Below are positions 22,913-31,086 of a stretch of 64,000 bases of DNA, piece after piece. The stretch covers positions 1 to 64,000 of the forward strand of contig UQSX01000008.1 in NCBI GenBank assembly GCA_900543715.1, given 5' to 3'. Numbering within the stretch: position 1 is the first letter of the stretch; each line of letters starts with the position of its first letter. Made by a program: the position numbers and the translations under genes. Origin of the DNA: an uncultured Blautia sp. Lineage in GTDB: Bacteria > Bacillota > Clostridia > Lachnospirales > Lachnospiraceae. The notes under the pieces were generated by a model. It worked only from the letters and a program-made list of their open reading frames with translations, was not told the DNA's origin and ran no database searches.

Positions 22913-24724
22913 ATGGAAGAAAATAATCAGGCTTTATTTGAAGAAGAATTTGAAATGCCCAGCCGTCCTCTGGAGACTTTAAAGAGGATGTGGAATTCGG
23001 TGGAAGAGCAGCATGGCCGGCTGCTGGTGGTTTTTGTATCTGTGATCTTCTATACCCTTCTTTCTATTTTAGCTCCTGTATACAGCGCAGGAATCATCGA
23101 TCTGCTCTGGGAAAAGATACAGGAAGCCTTAAGAGGAGGGCAGGCTTTTTCGGTGACCTGGGAGTCGGGAGGAAAAGAAATCTGTATTCTTCTGGCCATA
23201 TATGCGGCTACTTCACTATTTTATGGCCTGCAGAATTTTCTCATGGCCAGTTTTGCGGAGCGTCTCAGCCTGAAGCTGAGAACAGATATCAGCCGGAAAC
23301 TGGACCGGCTTCCTCTTTCCTACTTTGACGGACATCAGCCGGGAGAAATCATGAGCCGGGCAGTAAACGACCTGGACAAAAATGCAGAGGCTCTCCAGAC
23401 GGGACTTTTGAAACTGTTTTCCGCAGTGGGACTTGTGGTGGGTTCTCTGATCATGATGTTCCGCTTTCATGTGGGACTGACCATGATCTTTCTGGTATTT
23501 ATGGCCTTTTCTCTTTTTTCTACCAAGCTTTTTTCCGCCAAGACGCTGGAGTTTGCCTCCAGGCGGCAGCAGTGTGTCAGCCAGGTTACCAGACAGGTGG
23601 AAGAGGCATACAGCGGAAGAAATATTATTAAGGCATTTACACAGGAAGAAAACAGCTCCCGGGACATGCACCGGGTCAATGAAGAGCTGGCCCAGGCCTC
23701 TAAATGGGCAGATTTTGTGACCAACGCCATTAACCCGACTATCCGGTTTATCAATCGTCTGGGGCAGGTGGGCATTGCCGTGTTTGCAGGGAAGCTTCTG
23801 TTGGACGGCGCTCTTACTGTAGGACGGTTCCAGGCCTTTTTCCAGTATGTATATCAGGCAGGAGAGCCCTTGACAGAAGGGGCTTACATGATAAATTCCA
23901 TGCAGTCTGCACTGACCTGTGTGGAGCGGGTTTACCAGCTTTTAGATGAGGAAGAAATATCTCCGGAACCGGAAAATCCGGAAATGGTAGAGAAAGCCAG
24001 AGGTTTTGTAGAATTTGAAAATGTACGTTTTGGCTATTCTCCGGAAAAAATTCTTATGGAAAATATCAGCTTCCAGGCAAAACCGGGACAAAAGATCGCA
24101 GTGGTAGGAAGCACCGGAGCAGGAAAGACGACTCTGATCAACCTTCTTATGCGGTTTTATGAGGTAAACGGAGGCAGGATCCTTCTGGAAGGAGTGGATG
24201 CCAGAAATCTCACAAGAGGAAACCTGAGAGAAAATTTTGGCATGGTCCTTCAGGATACCTGGCTGTTTCAGGGAACCATTGCGGAGAATATCGCTTACGG
24301 AAAACCAGAGGCTACCAGAGAAGAGATCATTGCCGCAGCTAAAGCAGCCAGAGTGGATTTCTTTGTTAGAACGCTGCCTAAGGGCTATGATACAGTACTG
24401 CAGAATGAGGCAGAAAATATTTCCGTGGGTCAGAGGCAGCTGTTGACCATAGCGAGAGTCTTTCTCTGCAATCCGCCCATCCTTATACTGGACGAGGCTA
24501 CTTCCAGTGTGGATACCCGGACAGAGATGGAAATCGGAAAGGCTATGCACAGCCTGATGAAAAACCGGACCAGCTTTGTGATTGCCCACCGGCTTTCCAC
24601 CATTGTGGATGCGGATATGATTCTGTTCATGGAGAATGGAAACATTATTGAGCAGGGACGGCACAGAGAGCTCCTGGAAAAGGGAGGGGCTTACGCCCAG
24701 CTTTATAACAGCCAGTTTGCGTAA
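22913..24724 (+). CDS. ABC exporter half-transporter with canonical ATP site
   Basis: 603 residues: an N-terminal cytosolic lead of about 40 residues, six membrane helices and an ATPase domain. Walker A is VVGSTGAGKTTLINL, Walker B is LILDEATSSVDT with the catalytic Glu present, and the switch is VIAHRLSTI. The signature motif is ISVGQRQLL, altered from LSGGQ. In the heterodimer that weak signature would face the Asp-containing site of the partner, so one ATP site is impaired and one is active, as in TM287/288 and LmrCD. The gene follows its partner by two bases; a weak hairpin lies about 115 bases after its stop. Confidence 0.9.
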   Translation: MEENNQALFEEEFEMPSRPLETLKRMWNSVEEQHGRLLVVFVSVIFYTLLSILAPVYSAGIIDLLWEKIQEALRGGQAFSVTWESGGKEICILLAIYAATSLFYGLQNFLMASFAERLSLKLRTDISRKLDRLPLSYFDGHQPGEIMSRAVNDLDKNAEALQTGLLKLFSAVGLVVGSLIMMFRFHVGLTMIFLVFMAFSLFSTKLFSAKTLEFASRRQQCVSQVTRQVEEAYSGRNIIKAFTQEENSSRDMHRVNEELAQASKWADFVTNAINPTIRFINRLGQVGIAVFAGKLLLDGALTVGRFQAFFQYVYQAGEPLTEGAYMINSMQSALTCVERVYQLLDEEEISPEPENPEMVEKARGFVEFENVRFGYSPEKILMENISFQAKPGQKIAVVGSTGAGKTTLINLLMRFYEVNGGRILLEGVDARNLTRGNLRENFGMVLQDTWLFQGTIAENIAYGKPEATREEIIAAAKAARVDFFVRTLPKGYDTVLQNEAENISVGQRQLLTIARVFLCNPPILILDEATSSVDTRTEMEIGKAMHSLMKNRTSFVIAHRLSTIVDADMILFMENGNIIEQGRHRELLEKGGAYAQLYNSQFA

Positions 24725-24840
24725 TGAAAATTTGTCTCCAGACTTGCATAGTGGTGAGTGAACCATATCACAAGTAAGTGCGGTTTTTTCGATTTGGGTA
24801 TGATATGGCGTGAAGTAATGAATCACGAAGAGAATCTGAA

Positions 24841-24873
24841 AGGGAGCGGACGGATGATGTTCTGCTCTCTTTT
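24841..24873 (+). terminator. Possible terminator after the ABC exporter pair
   Basis: AGGGAGCGGA (24841-24850) pairs with TCTGCTCTCT (24861-24870), with two G-T pairs, followed by TTTC. It is weaker than the other terminators here. The surrounding 24725-24958 stretch holds no gene I can support. Confidence 0.45.
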
Positions 24874-24958
24874 CGTATGAGTGAAAAATAGAATGGCAGG
24901 GAAATATTTAGGGGTTATAATGGACTAAATAGCTTGGCAACTTGGAATTTGGGGAGGT

Positions 24959-25240
24959 ATGTATATGGTTAGAGAAGTGGAAGAAAATGAATTAAATGAG
25001 CTATTAAAATTATATTTGCATGAGGACTCTTTGCCAGAAATGACAGAACATTTAAAAGATACATGGACTTCTATCGTGAAAGAATTGCTTGATTTATTAA
25101 AACCGCACTTAGATACGTTATGGGGAACTATATCACAAATAAGGGGGGACTTGAATGATGAAAAAGATGTTAATTATAACCGGGCTTTTGACGGTATTGC
25201 TCATAGGCTGTGGAAAAACTCACATTACCAAAACATATGA
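24959..25240 (+). pseudogene. Fragment resembling the N-terminus of a GNAT acetyltransferase
   Basis: 93 codons starting MYMVREVEENELNELLKLYL. The first 40 residues, up to LKDTWTSI, look like the N-terminal strand and helix of small GNAT acetyltransferases. The rest does not continue that family: no acetyl-CoA-binding Q/RxxGxG/A motif appears and the frame runs into the start of the next gene, overlapping it by 86 bases. I read it as an acetyltransferase cut after its first helix and joined to foreign sequence. The area is visibly richer in A and T than its neighbours. It could also be a short real protein, so the call is tentative. Confidence 0.4.
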
Positions 25241-25493
25241 GAAATCAGAGAGTGATGGAATCCTAGCCACATATTATGAAATGAATGATGGGACATGGCA
25301 GTGTGATGACAGAACATATCAATTTAGACTGGAGTTAACGGGGAGAATGCCTAATGCTGAATCAGATAGTTATTATGTCGTTCTTACGGACAATGAGAAT
25401 TTAACTTTTGAAGATGTATCAAAAAGTCTGTATAGTAGTTTACTCGAGGAGAGTAAGATAATGGAAGGTTCTATTATTGTAGAAATGCAATAA
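25155..25493 (+). CDS. Small lipoprotein of unknown function
   Basis: 112 residues. It opens with a positively charged start, a hydrophobic stretch and the lipobox LLIGC, placing the lipid-anchored cysteine at residue 19 (counting from the first of two adjacent ATGs). AAGGGGGG lies nine bases before the first ATG. The mature part is about 94 polar residues with predicted beta strands (DGTWQCDDRTYQFRLEL) and is not a family I recognise. Only one further cysteine is seen, in the mature region. It would be tethered to the outer face of the membrane. The AT-rich codon use differs from the surrounding operons, hinting at acquisition. Confidence 0.6.
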   Translation: MMKKMLIITGLLTVLLIGCGKTHITKTYEKSESDGILATYYEMNDGTWQCDDRTYQFRLELTGRMPNAESDSYYVVLTDNENLTFEDVSKSLYSSLLEESKIMEGSIIVEMQ

Positions 25494-25654
25494 CTTCCCA
25501 TTATTTAGTAAGTTAAAGGAAACGAGAAACCCTAATTTATAAGGAGTAAAAAAGTATACGATTTTATGACATTAAATGCCGAAATATATTGTACTTGGGA
25601 AAAAACAGTTCTATAATGAGATGAAAATATTATCTCAGATAGGAGAACCCAAAG

Positions 25655-25792
25655 ATGAAAGAAGAAGCAAGAGTATATTTGGATACGGAATCCAAATACG
25701 GAAGTGGACTTGGCTTGAAGAACTCAGAGACAGTTCTTCCCTCAGAAGGCTTAGAGAAAAAAGCCGGAAAAGGAGGGAAGACACATGGATAA
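25655..25792 (+). CDS. Small open frame coupled to folE
   Basis: 45 codons, beginning [18 protein letters not shown] and ending at TAA 25790-25792, which overlaps the folE start (25785). AGGAG lies nine bases before its ATG, better than the competing frame that begins at 25576 and has no ribosome site. The peptide has no hydrophobic segment and no recognised family. Because its stop lies just past the folE start, ribosomes finishing it could restart on folE, so it may serve as a coupling leader as much as a protein. Existence as a translated gene is plausible but unproven. Confidence 0.4.
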   Translation: MKEEARVYLDTESKYGSGLGLKNSETVLPSEGLEKKAGKGGKTHG

Positions 25793-26342
25793 GGAAAAAA
25801 TACAAGAGGGAGTAAGGCTTATCCTGGAGGGTATCGGAGAAGACATACATAGAGAAGGGCTTGTGGAGACCCCGGACCGTATTGCCAGAATGTATGAAGA
25901 ACTGGCAGCAGGATATACAGATGACGCAGCAGTACATTTAAAGAAAAGGTTCCATGTAGACAATAATGACATGGTCATGGAAAAAGATATTCACTTTTAT
26001 TCTTTTTGTGAGCACCATATGCTGCCTTTTTACGGAACAGCGGCAGTTGCCTACATTCCTGACGGGGAAGTGGTGGGATTGAGCAAAATTGCCCGTACCT
26101 TAGAGGTTTTTGCAAAGCGGTTTCAATTACAGGAACGTTTGACTGCACAGATTGCCGATGTATTTATGGAAGAATTAAAGCCCCATGGCGTTATGGTACT
26201 GATCGAAGCAGAGCATATGTGCATGACTATGCGTGGAATTAAAAAGCCTGGGACTAAAACAGTCACTGTGGTCACAAGGGGTGTTTTCAATGAAGATGAG
26301 AAACTCCAGAACCAATTCTATCGTATGCTGGAACGGAGATAA
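25785..26342 (+). CDS. folE: GTP cyclohydrolase I
   Basis: 185 residues, the usual length for type I. It converts GTP to 7,8-dihydroneopterin triphosphate, the first step of folate synthesis. The zinc-binding region [14 protein letters not shown] and the later [14 protein letters not shown], which carries the second zinc cysteine, are intact, as is the [23 protein letters not shown] block. GGAGGG precedes the ATG. It is the first enzyme of a four-gene folate operon (folE, HD protein, folP, folB-folK fusion) with gaps of 1 to 19 bases. Confidence 0.96.
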   Translation: MDKEKIQEGVRLILEGIGEDIHREGLVETPDRIARMYEELAAGYTDDAAVHLKKRFHVDNNDMVMEKDIHFYSFCEHHMLPFYGTAAVAYIPDGEVVGLSKIARTLEVFAKRFQLQERLTAQIADVFMEELKPHGVMVLIEAEHMCMTMRGIKKPGTKTVTVVTRGVFNEDEKLQNQFYRMLERR

Positions 26343-26343
26343 T

Positions 26344-26826
26344 ATGGAAAGAGCAAACAGAATATGCGGACATCCTGTGTGGAGATGGCATATGGAACGG
26401 CTGGCAGAATATGAGAAAGACCGGATATTCTGCAGACATGGAGTGGAACATCTGCTGGACGTGGCCAGAATTGCTTACATAGAGAATCTGGAAGACAACA
26501 GAGGCATCTCCAAAGAAATCATTTATGGGGCGGCCCTTCTTCATGATATCGGGAGATATCTCCAATACACAGAAGGAATCCCTCATGAGAAAGCAGGAGA
26601 AGAGCTTGCCCTGGAAATCCTGAAGGACAGTGGATTTTCCAGAGAAGAGCAGGAAGAAATCCTGGAAGCTGTTTCACGGCACAGAGATAAGGACACGAAA
26701 GACAGCAGCCAGCTTGCCGGGCTGATCTACCGGGCGGATAAGCAGTCCAGGATCTGCTGTTTCTGCAGTGCAGAGCCGGAATGTAACTGGAGTGAAGAAA
26801 AGAAAAACAGGCAGATCCGTGTATGA
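26344..26826 (+). CDS. HD-domain phosphohydrolase in the folate operon
   Basis: 160 residues from ATG 26344, one base after the folE stop. HD metal-binding residues are visible: CRHGVEHLLDVARIA, GAALLHDIGRYLQY with the HD pair, and VSRHRDK. A cysteine-rich tail (ICCFCSAEPECNW) follows. HD proteins cleave phosphate esters or nucleotides. Its fixed place between folE and folP in many clostridia, and the lack of a NudB-type pyrophosphatase here, make dihydroneopterin triphosphate or its monophosphate a reasonable substrate guess. That is inference from neighbours, not from the sequence. Confidence 0.82.
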   Translation: MERANRICGHPVWRWHMERLAEYEKDRIFCRHGVEHLLDVARIAYIENLEDNRGISKEIIYGAALLHDIGRYLQYTEGIPHEKAGEELALEILKDSGFSREEQEEILEAVSRHRDKDTKDSSQLAGLIYRADKQSRICCFCSAEPECNWSEEKKNRQIRV

Positions 26827-26845
26827 GGAGATAAGGAGAGACATC

Positions 26846-27655
26846 ATGAAAATTGGAAACCGATATTTTGATACAGAACATGAATGTTATATTATGGGTA
26901 TCTTAAACGTTACCCCGGATTCTTTTTCCGACGGCGGACAGTGGAATGACATAGATAAGGCCAGAAAACATGTGGCAGATATGATTGAAGAGGGAGCGGC
27001 TATCATCGACGTAGGAGGAGAATCTACCCGTCCGGGCCATACCCAGATCACTATTGAAGAAGAAATCCAAAGGGTGGTTCCTGTTATCCGGATGATAAAG
27101 GAAAATTTTGACATTCCGGTATCTATTGACAGTTATAAAAGCGACGTTGTGGAAGCTGCTTTAAAGGCCGGAGCAGATATGGTAAACGATATCTGGGGAT
27201 TTAAATATGACAGAAGAGTGGCTGAGCTGACAGCACAATTTCAGGTTCCATGCTGCCTGATGCATAATCGGGATAATACAGATTATAAAGATTTTCTGAC
27301 AGAAATGTGCCAGGAGCTGAGGGAATCTGTGGAAATCGCAAAGGCAGCAGGGGTTTCTGATGAAAACATTATCCTGGACCCGGGAGTGGGATTTGGAAAG
27401 ACCTATGAACAGAACCTCCAGGCTATAAATCGTCTGGAGCTCCTGAAGGAAATCGGATATCCTGTGCTGCTGGCAACCTCAAGAAAGTCCGTGATCGGAC
27501 GGGCCCTGGACCTGCCATCGGACCAGAGAGTTGAGGGGACAGTGGTAACAACGGTAATGGGCGTGGAAAAGGGAGCTTCTTTTGTCCGTGTCCATGATGT
27601 AAAGGAAAACAAAAGAGCGATACAGATGACCCAGGCTATTCTGAGGGAGCAGTAG
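26846..27655 (+). CDS. folP: Dihydropteroate synthase
   Basis: 269 residues from ATG 26846, preceded by AAGGAGAG. It joins 6-hydroxymethyl-7,8-dihydropterin pyrophosphate and p-aminobenzoate to dihydropteroate; it is the sulfonamide target. The family blocks are clear: IMGILNVTPDSFSDGG, AAIIDVGGESTRPGH, VSIDSYKSDVVEAALKAGA, ILDPGVGFGKT and LLATSRKSVIGR. Position in the operon and length are normal. No known resistance-type insertion is apparent by eye. Confidence 0.96.
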   Translation: MKIGNRYFDTEHECYIMGILNVTPDSFSDGGQWNDIDKARKHVADMIEEGAAIIDVGGESTRPGHTQITIEEEIQRVVPVIRMIKENFDIPVSIDSYKSDVVEAALKAGADMVNDIWGFKYDRRVAELTAQFQVPCCLMHNRDNTDYKDFLTEMCQELRESVEIAKAAGVSDENIILDPGVGFGKTYEQNLQAINRLELLKEIGYPVLLATSRKSVIGRALDLPSDQRVEGTVVTTVMGVEKGASFVRVHDVKENKRAIQMTQAILREQ

Positions 27656-27658
27656 AAA

Positions 27659-28477
27659 ATGAAATACGATGAAATACATATAGAAAATCTGGAATTTTAT
27701 GCCAGGCACGGAGTTTTTCCAGAAGAGACGAAACTGGGACAGAAATTTATGATTTCTCTGGTCATGTATACCAATACCCGGGGGGCTGGGAAAAAGGACG
27801 ATCTGGAGCTGTCTGTAGATTACGGCGCAGTCAGCCATTTTATTACAGAGTATATGCAGAAAAATACTTTTAAGCTTATCGAGGCGGCGGCAGAAAACCT
27901 TGCCCGGGAGCTGCTGCTTCGGTATCCTCTGCTGGAAGGGGTGGAGCTGGAGCTGAAAAAACCCTGGGCTCCTGTGGGGCTGCCTCTGGAATATGTATCC
28001 GTAAAAATCAGCAGATTCTGGCACAAAGCATATCTGGGCCTTGGCTCAAATATGGGAGATAAGAAGGGCTATCTGGACTATGCAGTGAAAAGGCTGAATG
28101 AAGAAAAAGACTGCAAGGTGGAAAAAGTATCCGATTATCTGGTGACAGAGCCTTACGGAGGAGTAGAACAGGATGATTTCCTGAATGCCTGCCTCCTTCT
28201 GAAAACCCTTCTTTCTCCGGAGGAGCTTTTAGAAAAGCTTCATGAGATTGAGAAAGAGGCACACCGGGAGCGGATCATCCGCTGGGGACCGAGAACCTTA
28301 GACCTGGACATTTTATTATACGATGACCTGGTTATGGAAAATGATGAACTTATCATTCCTCATGTAGAAATGCATATGAGAGATTTTGTATTGAAGCCGT
28401 TAAGTGAAATTGCCCCCAATGTGCGGCATCCTATTTACAAAAAAACAATTTCCCAGCTTCTGAAGGAACTGGGGTAA
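27659..28477 (+). CDS. folK: Bifunctional dihydroneopterin aldolase / HPPK
   Basis: 272 residues made of two folate enzymes. Residues 1-118 are dihydroneopterin aldolase (FolB): IHIENLEFYARHGVFPEE, with the catalytic Lys in ELELKKPWAPV. Residues 122-272 are 6-hydroxymethyl-dihydropterin pyrophosphokinase (FolK): AYLGLGSNMGDKKGYL and WGPRTLDLDILLYDD with the magnesium-binding aspartates. The fusion catalyses consecutive steps feeding FolP, encoded three bases upstream. Such fusions are common in Bacillota. A strong hairpin follows the stop. Confidence 0.95.
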   Translation: MKYDEIHIENLEFYARHGVFPEETKLGQKFMISLVMYTNTRGAGKKDDLELSVDYGAVSHFITEYMQKNTFKLIEAAAENLARELLLRYPLLEGVELELKKPWAPVGLPLEYVSVKISRFWHKAYLGLGSNMGDKKGYLDYAVKRLNEEKDCKVEKVSDYLVTEPYGGVEQDDFLNACLLLKTLLSPEELLEKLHEIEKEAHRERIIRWGPRTLDLDILLYDDLVMENDELIIPHVEMHMRDFVLKPLSEIAPNVRHPIYKKTISQLLKELG

Positions 28478-28494
28478 CACTCGGAGTAAAATAT

Positions 28495-28541
28495 AAGTCC
28501 AGGACAGACTGCTTTTTCAACGCCTGTCCCGGACTTGTATT
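28495..28541. terminator. Bidirectional terminator between folate operon and DUF4179 gene
   Basis: Thirteen-base arms AAGTCCAGGACAG (28495-28507) and CTGTCCCGGACTT (28524-28536) with one mismatch. T-rich sequence follows on the plus strand; the minus-strand gene ends at 28555, so both convergent units can use it. Confidence 0.8.
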
Positions 28542-28554
28542 GTTTATCTTATAG

Positions 28555-29598
28555 TTATTTAAGCTGAATGGTAAAGGCCTCTCCCACCGGCTGATAATCA
28601 TTGCTCATCTTTCCGCTGGTCTCCGGGAATTTTACGGCATATGGGGTCAGAGTCAGGCTTTCCGCCTGGTCGTTTACATAGCCGTTGTCTATGGTGCTGA
28701 CTTCCATACGGCCCTGGCCGTCATGGATGGAACGGGTGATAAATTCCACCGGATTCCCCAGATTGTCTTCTCCTTTCAGGATAACGTCATAGACTACCTT
28801 TTCAGGAGAAAGGGTGAAGAAGATTTTCTGGCCTACTTCGCTGGTGGTGTATTTTTCCAGAGATAATGTGGTGCCATCAGGCAGGGTGATGACTTCGTCC
28901 AAAGGAATGGTTACGGTATCGGCAAGAAGTTCTGCTCCTGAGGAGGTAAAGGCTATGGTGCCGATTTCTTTGCCGGCTACTGAATAGCGGATTTCCATAT
29001 CCACAGTGCCGCTGGTATCAACATCGGGAAGGTCGATTTCCATAGTAGATACCAGGTTATAGTCATCCGCCTGTTCAATGCCGCCGCCGGCACCGCTGGA
29101 AGCCATTTTACCGTTGATAAATACCATGGCATCGGCGGTATACTTCATTTGTTTCTCTACAGTGTCCATCTTTTCGGAAGTGGTCAGCGTATCGGTAATG
29201 TACATCATATTTTCATCCAGTATCACTTCGTTTAAAGTTACGGTGAATCCGTCCTTGGATACGGACTCCCCTACTACTGTGGTGTAAGGGGACAGATCTG
29301 CGGAAATCCCCAGGAGCTGTCCCAGATTATAGGTGACAGATTTTACTGCGGCATAGGCTGTGATTCTGACCGACGGAAGGGAACCGGCACCGATAAGGAC
29401 AACTGCGGCGGCAGCGGCGGCTGCATATTTTCTCCAGCGGTGTTTTCCAGTGGTTTTTCTGTCTGAGTAAGAGGAGATCCGCTTCTTATCAAAAGTTTTT
29501 TTCCAGTTTTTTACGTCTTCTTGGGTTGCCTGAGCAGCTGGGTAGGACTCCGGGCTGCTGTCAATATCGTTTAATAAATCGTAGATAGATTCTTTCAT
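28555..29598 (-). CDS. DUF4179 membrane protein, probable anti-sigma factor
   Basis: 347 residues. The N-terminal 60 residues are cytoplasmic and polar, followed by one membrane helix (YAAAAAAAVVLIGAGSLP near residue 58) and an extracellular beta-rich region (residues 85-347) of the DUF4179 type. Genes of this family stand directly after ECF sigma genes in clostridia, with the N-terminal part thought to hold the sigma factor and the outer part to sense a signal. Here it starts three bases after the sigma gene. It lacks a classical zinc-binding anti-sigma HxxxCxxC motif. Function as anti-sigma is inferred from order and topology. Confidence 0.82.
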   Translation of the reverse strand: MKESIYDLLNDIDSSPESYPAAQATQEDVKNWKKTFDKKRISSYSDRKTTGKHRWRKYAAAAAAAVVLIGAGSLPSVRITAYAAVKSVTYNLGQLLGISADLSPYTTVVGESVSKDGFTVTLNEVILDENMMYITDTLTTSEKMDTVEKQMKYTADAMVFINGKMASSGAGGGIEQADDYNLVSTMEIDLPDVDTSGTVDMEIRYSVAGKEIGTIAFTSSGAELLADTVTIPLDEVITLPDGTTLSLEKYTTSEVGQKIFFTLSPEKVVYDVILKGEDNLGNPVEFITRSIHDGQGRMEVSTIDNGYVNDQAESLTLTPYAVKFPETSGKMSNDYQPVGEAFTIQLK

Positions 29599-29601
29599 AG
29601 G

Positions 29602-30165
29602 TCAGTCTCCTTTCTGGACTCTTCCGGGAAATAATTTTCGGATTTTTCGCTTTCCACGGGACAGATGGTTGTAGATCATTGGCCTGGACATACCTGTGTC
29701 CCGGCTGATTTCTTCCATATCCTGTTCTTCTACATAAAGGCGGAGAAATAAGTCTTTATCCTGGGGCTTCAGGCAGTCCAGCATCTGCTGGGTCTCCCGG
29801 GAAATCTCTTCTTCAATAGCCTGAAGGGCCGTATCCTCCTGGGCAGCTGTGGCAGGCAGCTTTTCCTCCCAGCTATGTTCCATAAGATGGTGGGAATACC
29901 TTCTCAGACAGTCCAGAGCTTTCAGTCTGGCTACCCCTGCGATCCAGTTGGCGAAAGGGTTTTTCTCTGGTCTGTAGGAAGTGATGTTTTCCCAGACTGC
30001 GAAGAACACTTCGTTGATACAGTCTTCCTCATATTGGGTCAGGCTGCCGATATGCCGGTGTATCACAGAACGGACCAGGCCGCCGTAGTGGAGCATACAG
30101 TACTCCAGGGCTTTTTCATTCCCAAGACTTATCTCCTTTATAAAATTTTGTTCCGTTATTTTCAT
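29602..30165 (-). CDS. ECF-type RNA polymerase sigma factor
   Basis: 187 residues. Region 2 runs from about residue 20 to 90 (GGLVRSVIHRHIG, CINEVFFAVWENITSYRPEKNPFANWI), region 4 from about 130 to 180 (LKPQDKDLFLRLYVEEQDMEEISRDTG, then the recognition helix MSRPMIYNHLSRGKRKIRKLF). There is no region 1 or 3, as expected for the ECF group. AGGAGAG precedes the ATG. The DUF4179 gene follows within three bases, so the pair forms a sensing unit. The regulon is unknown; it may include its own promoter. Confidence 0.9.
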   Translation of the reverse strand: MKITEQNFIKEISLGNEKALEYCMLHYGGLVRSVIHRHIGSLTQYEEDCINEVFFAVWENITSYRPEKNPFANWIAGVARLKALDCLRRYSHHLMEHSWEEKLPATAAQEDTALQAIEEEISRETQQMLDCLKPQDKDLFLRLYVEEQDMEEISRDTGMSRPMIYNHLSRGKRKIRKLFPGRVQKGD

Positions 30166-30234
30166 AAACTCTCCTTCTGGCTTAAGTATGCATACAAGAT
30201 CCGGCAGAATGGTTTGCCGGCGCCATATGAAAAT

Positions 30235-30263
30235 AGTATAGCGTAAAACACATCTGATGGTTA
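30235..30263 (-). promoter_or_regulatory. Possible ECF-type promoter of the sigma gene
   Basis: On the minus strand, TAACCA, 17 bases, TATACT, about 70 bases before the sigma ATG. The AACC in the -35 is common for ECF promoters. A CCGGCA/TGCCGG hairpin (30201-30220) lies in the leader. Low certainty. Confidence 0.35.
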
Positions 30264-30360
30264 TACCTTATATTCGTAAAAAAAGAGGGAAATCTATCCG
30301 TTTTCAACAGAAAATAGAAAAAATAATTAATTTCAGGCCAGAAAAGCCGGATCTTGCCAG

Positions 30361-30475
30361 GAACGGTTACAAAAGTGAAAATGGGAGATGCAACCGTACC
30401 ATTGAGTCCGAGAGTACGGTTACATAAGAGAAATTGGCAGACATGACCGTACCAGGGCAGAAGTACGGTTATGGG
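30361..30475. repeat. Tandem ACGGTTA inverted-repeat units
   Basis: ACGGTTA occurs three times at about 50-base spacing (30363, 30416, 30465). Its inverse occurs between the copies (AACCGTAC at 30392-30399, ACCGTAC at 30446-30452), so each interval can fold on itself; GTACGGTT recurs exactly. Flanks also repeat loosely (AAAAGTGAAAATGGGAGA against ATAAGAGAAATTGGCAGA). This fills the gene-free stretch 30166-30491 together with the sigma leader. No coding frame was found there. Confidence 0.65.
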
Positions 30476-30491
30476 AGAACAGGCCCATGGT

Positions 30492-31016
30492 TTAAAGGCC
30501 TTTTTTCGGCTTTGCGAGTCTTTCCAGATAGGTATCCAGAACTTTGGTACGTTTCAGAGCAGTTACAAGTACCAGGGCAATGAGAGTTCCTCCAAAGCTG
30601 GACACAAAGAAGGGAAGAACAAAAGCAAACACAGCACAGGAGTCTCCCATAAGGAGTACAGCTATTGGATAGCTTAAAATTCCGCCGATGACAGAAGTGC
30701 CAAAGAGTTCTCCCAGGTATGCCATGGGAAGTTTCCGAGTATAGTGGTAGAGGAGGCCGCAGAGCAGGGCGCCGCACATGGAACCAGGAAATGCCAGAAG
30801 AGTTCCGGTTCCCATGAGATTTCTCAGAAGACTTGTGATAAAAGCCATTCCCACAGCATACCAGGGACCTAAGAAGACTCCGCCCAGTATATTGATGAAA
30901 TGCTGGACTGGGGCACACCTGGAAGCTCCTACAGGAATGGACAGAGGGGAGCATACAATTCCCACCGCAACAAGGATGCCTGCCAGGGCAAGCTTGCGGA
31001 CATTTACACTTTTCAT
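30492..31016 (-). CDS. thiW: ThiW, S component of an ECF-type vitamin transporter
   Basis: 174 residues with five to six membrane helices. Motifs fit ThiW, the substrate-binding subunit for the thiazole moiety of thiamine: SIPVGASRCAPVQHFINILGG near residue 25, then FLGPWYAVGMAFITSLLRNLMGTG and FPGSMCGALLCGL. It would use the shared ECF energising module (EcfA1, EcfA2, EcfT) encoded elsewhere. The ATG at 31016 is chosen over a TTG three codons earlier because GAAAGG lies 11 bases before it. No TPP riboswitch was recognised upstream, although thiW genes often have one. Confidence 0.83.
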   Translation of the reverse strand: MKSVNVRKLALAGILVAVGIVCSPLSIPVGASRCAPVQHFINILGGVFLGPWYAVGMAFITSLLRNLMGTGTLLAFPGSMCGALLCGLLYHYTRKLPMAYLGELFGTSVIGGILSYPIAVLLMGDSCAVFAFVLPFFVSSFGGTLIALVLVTALKRTKVLDTYLERLAKPKKGL

Positions 31017-31057
31017 ATTGATCAAAACCTTTCATTAAAAAAATTTCTCCAGGCCTT

Positions 31058-31086
31058 ATTGTATCACAGAGCAAAGAAAATTTGAA
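31058..31086 (-). promoter_or_regulatory. Possible promoter of thiW
   Basis: Minus-strand TTCAAA, 17 bases, TACAAT, about 42 bases before the ATG. A TTGATCAA palindrome lies just before the start codon. Confidence 0.4.

Noticed and set aside
25576..25815. 79-codon plus-strand frame before folE
   Set aside because: No ribosome site, and it overlaps both the better-supported 45-codon frame and the folE start.
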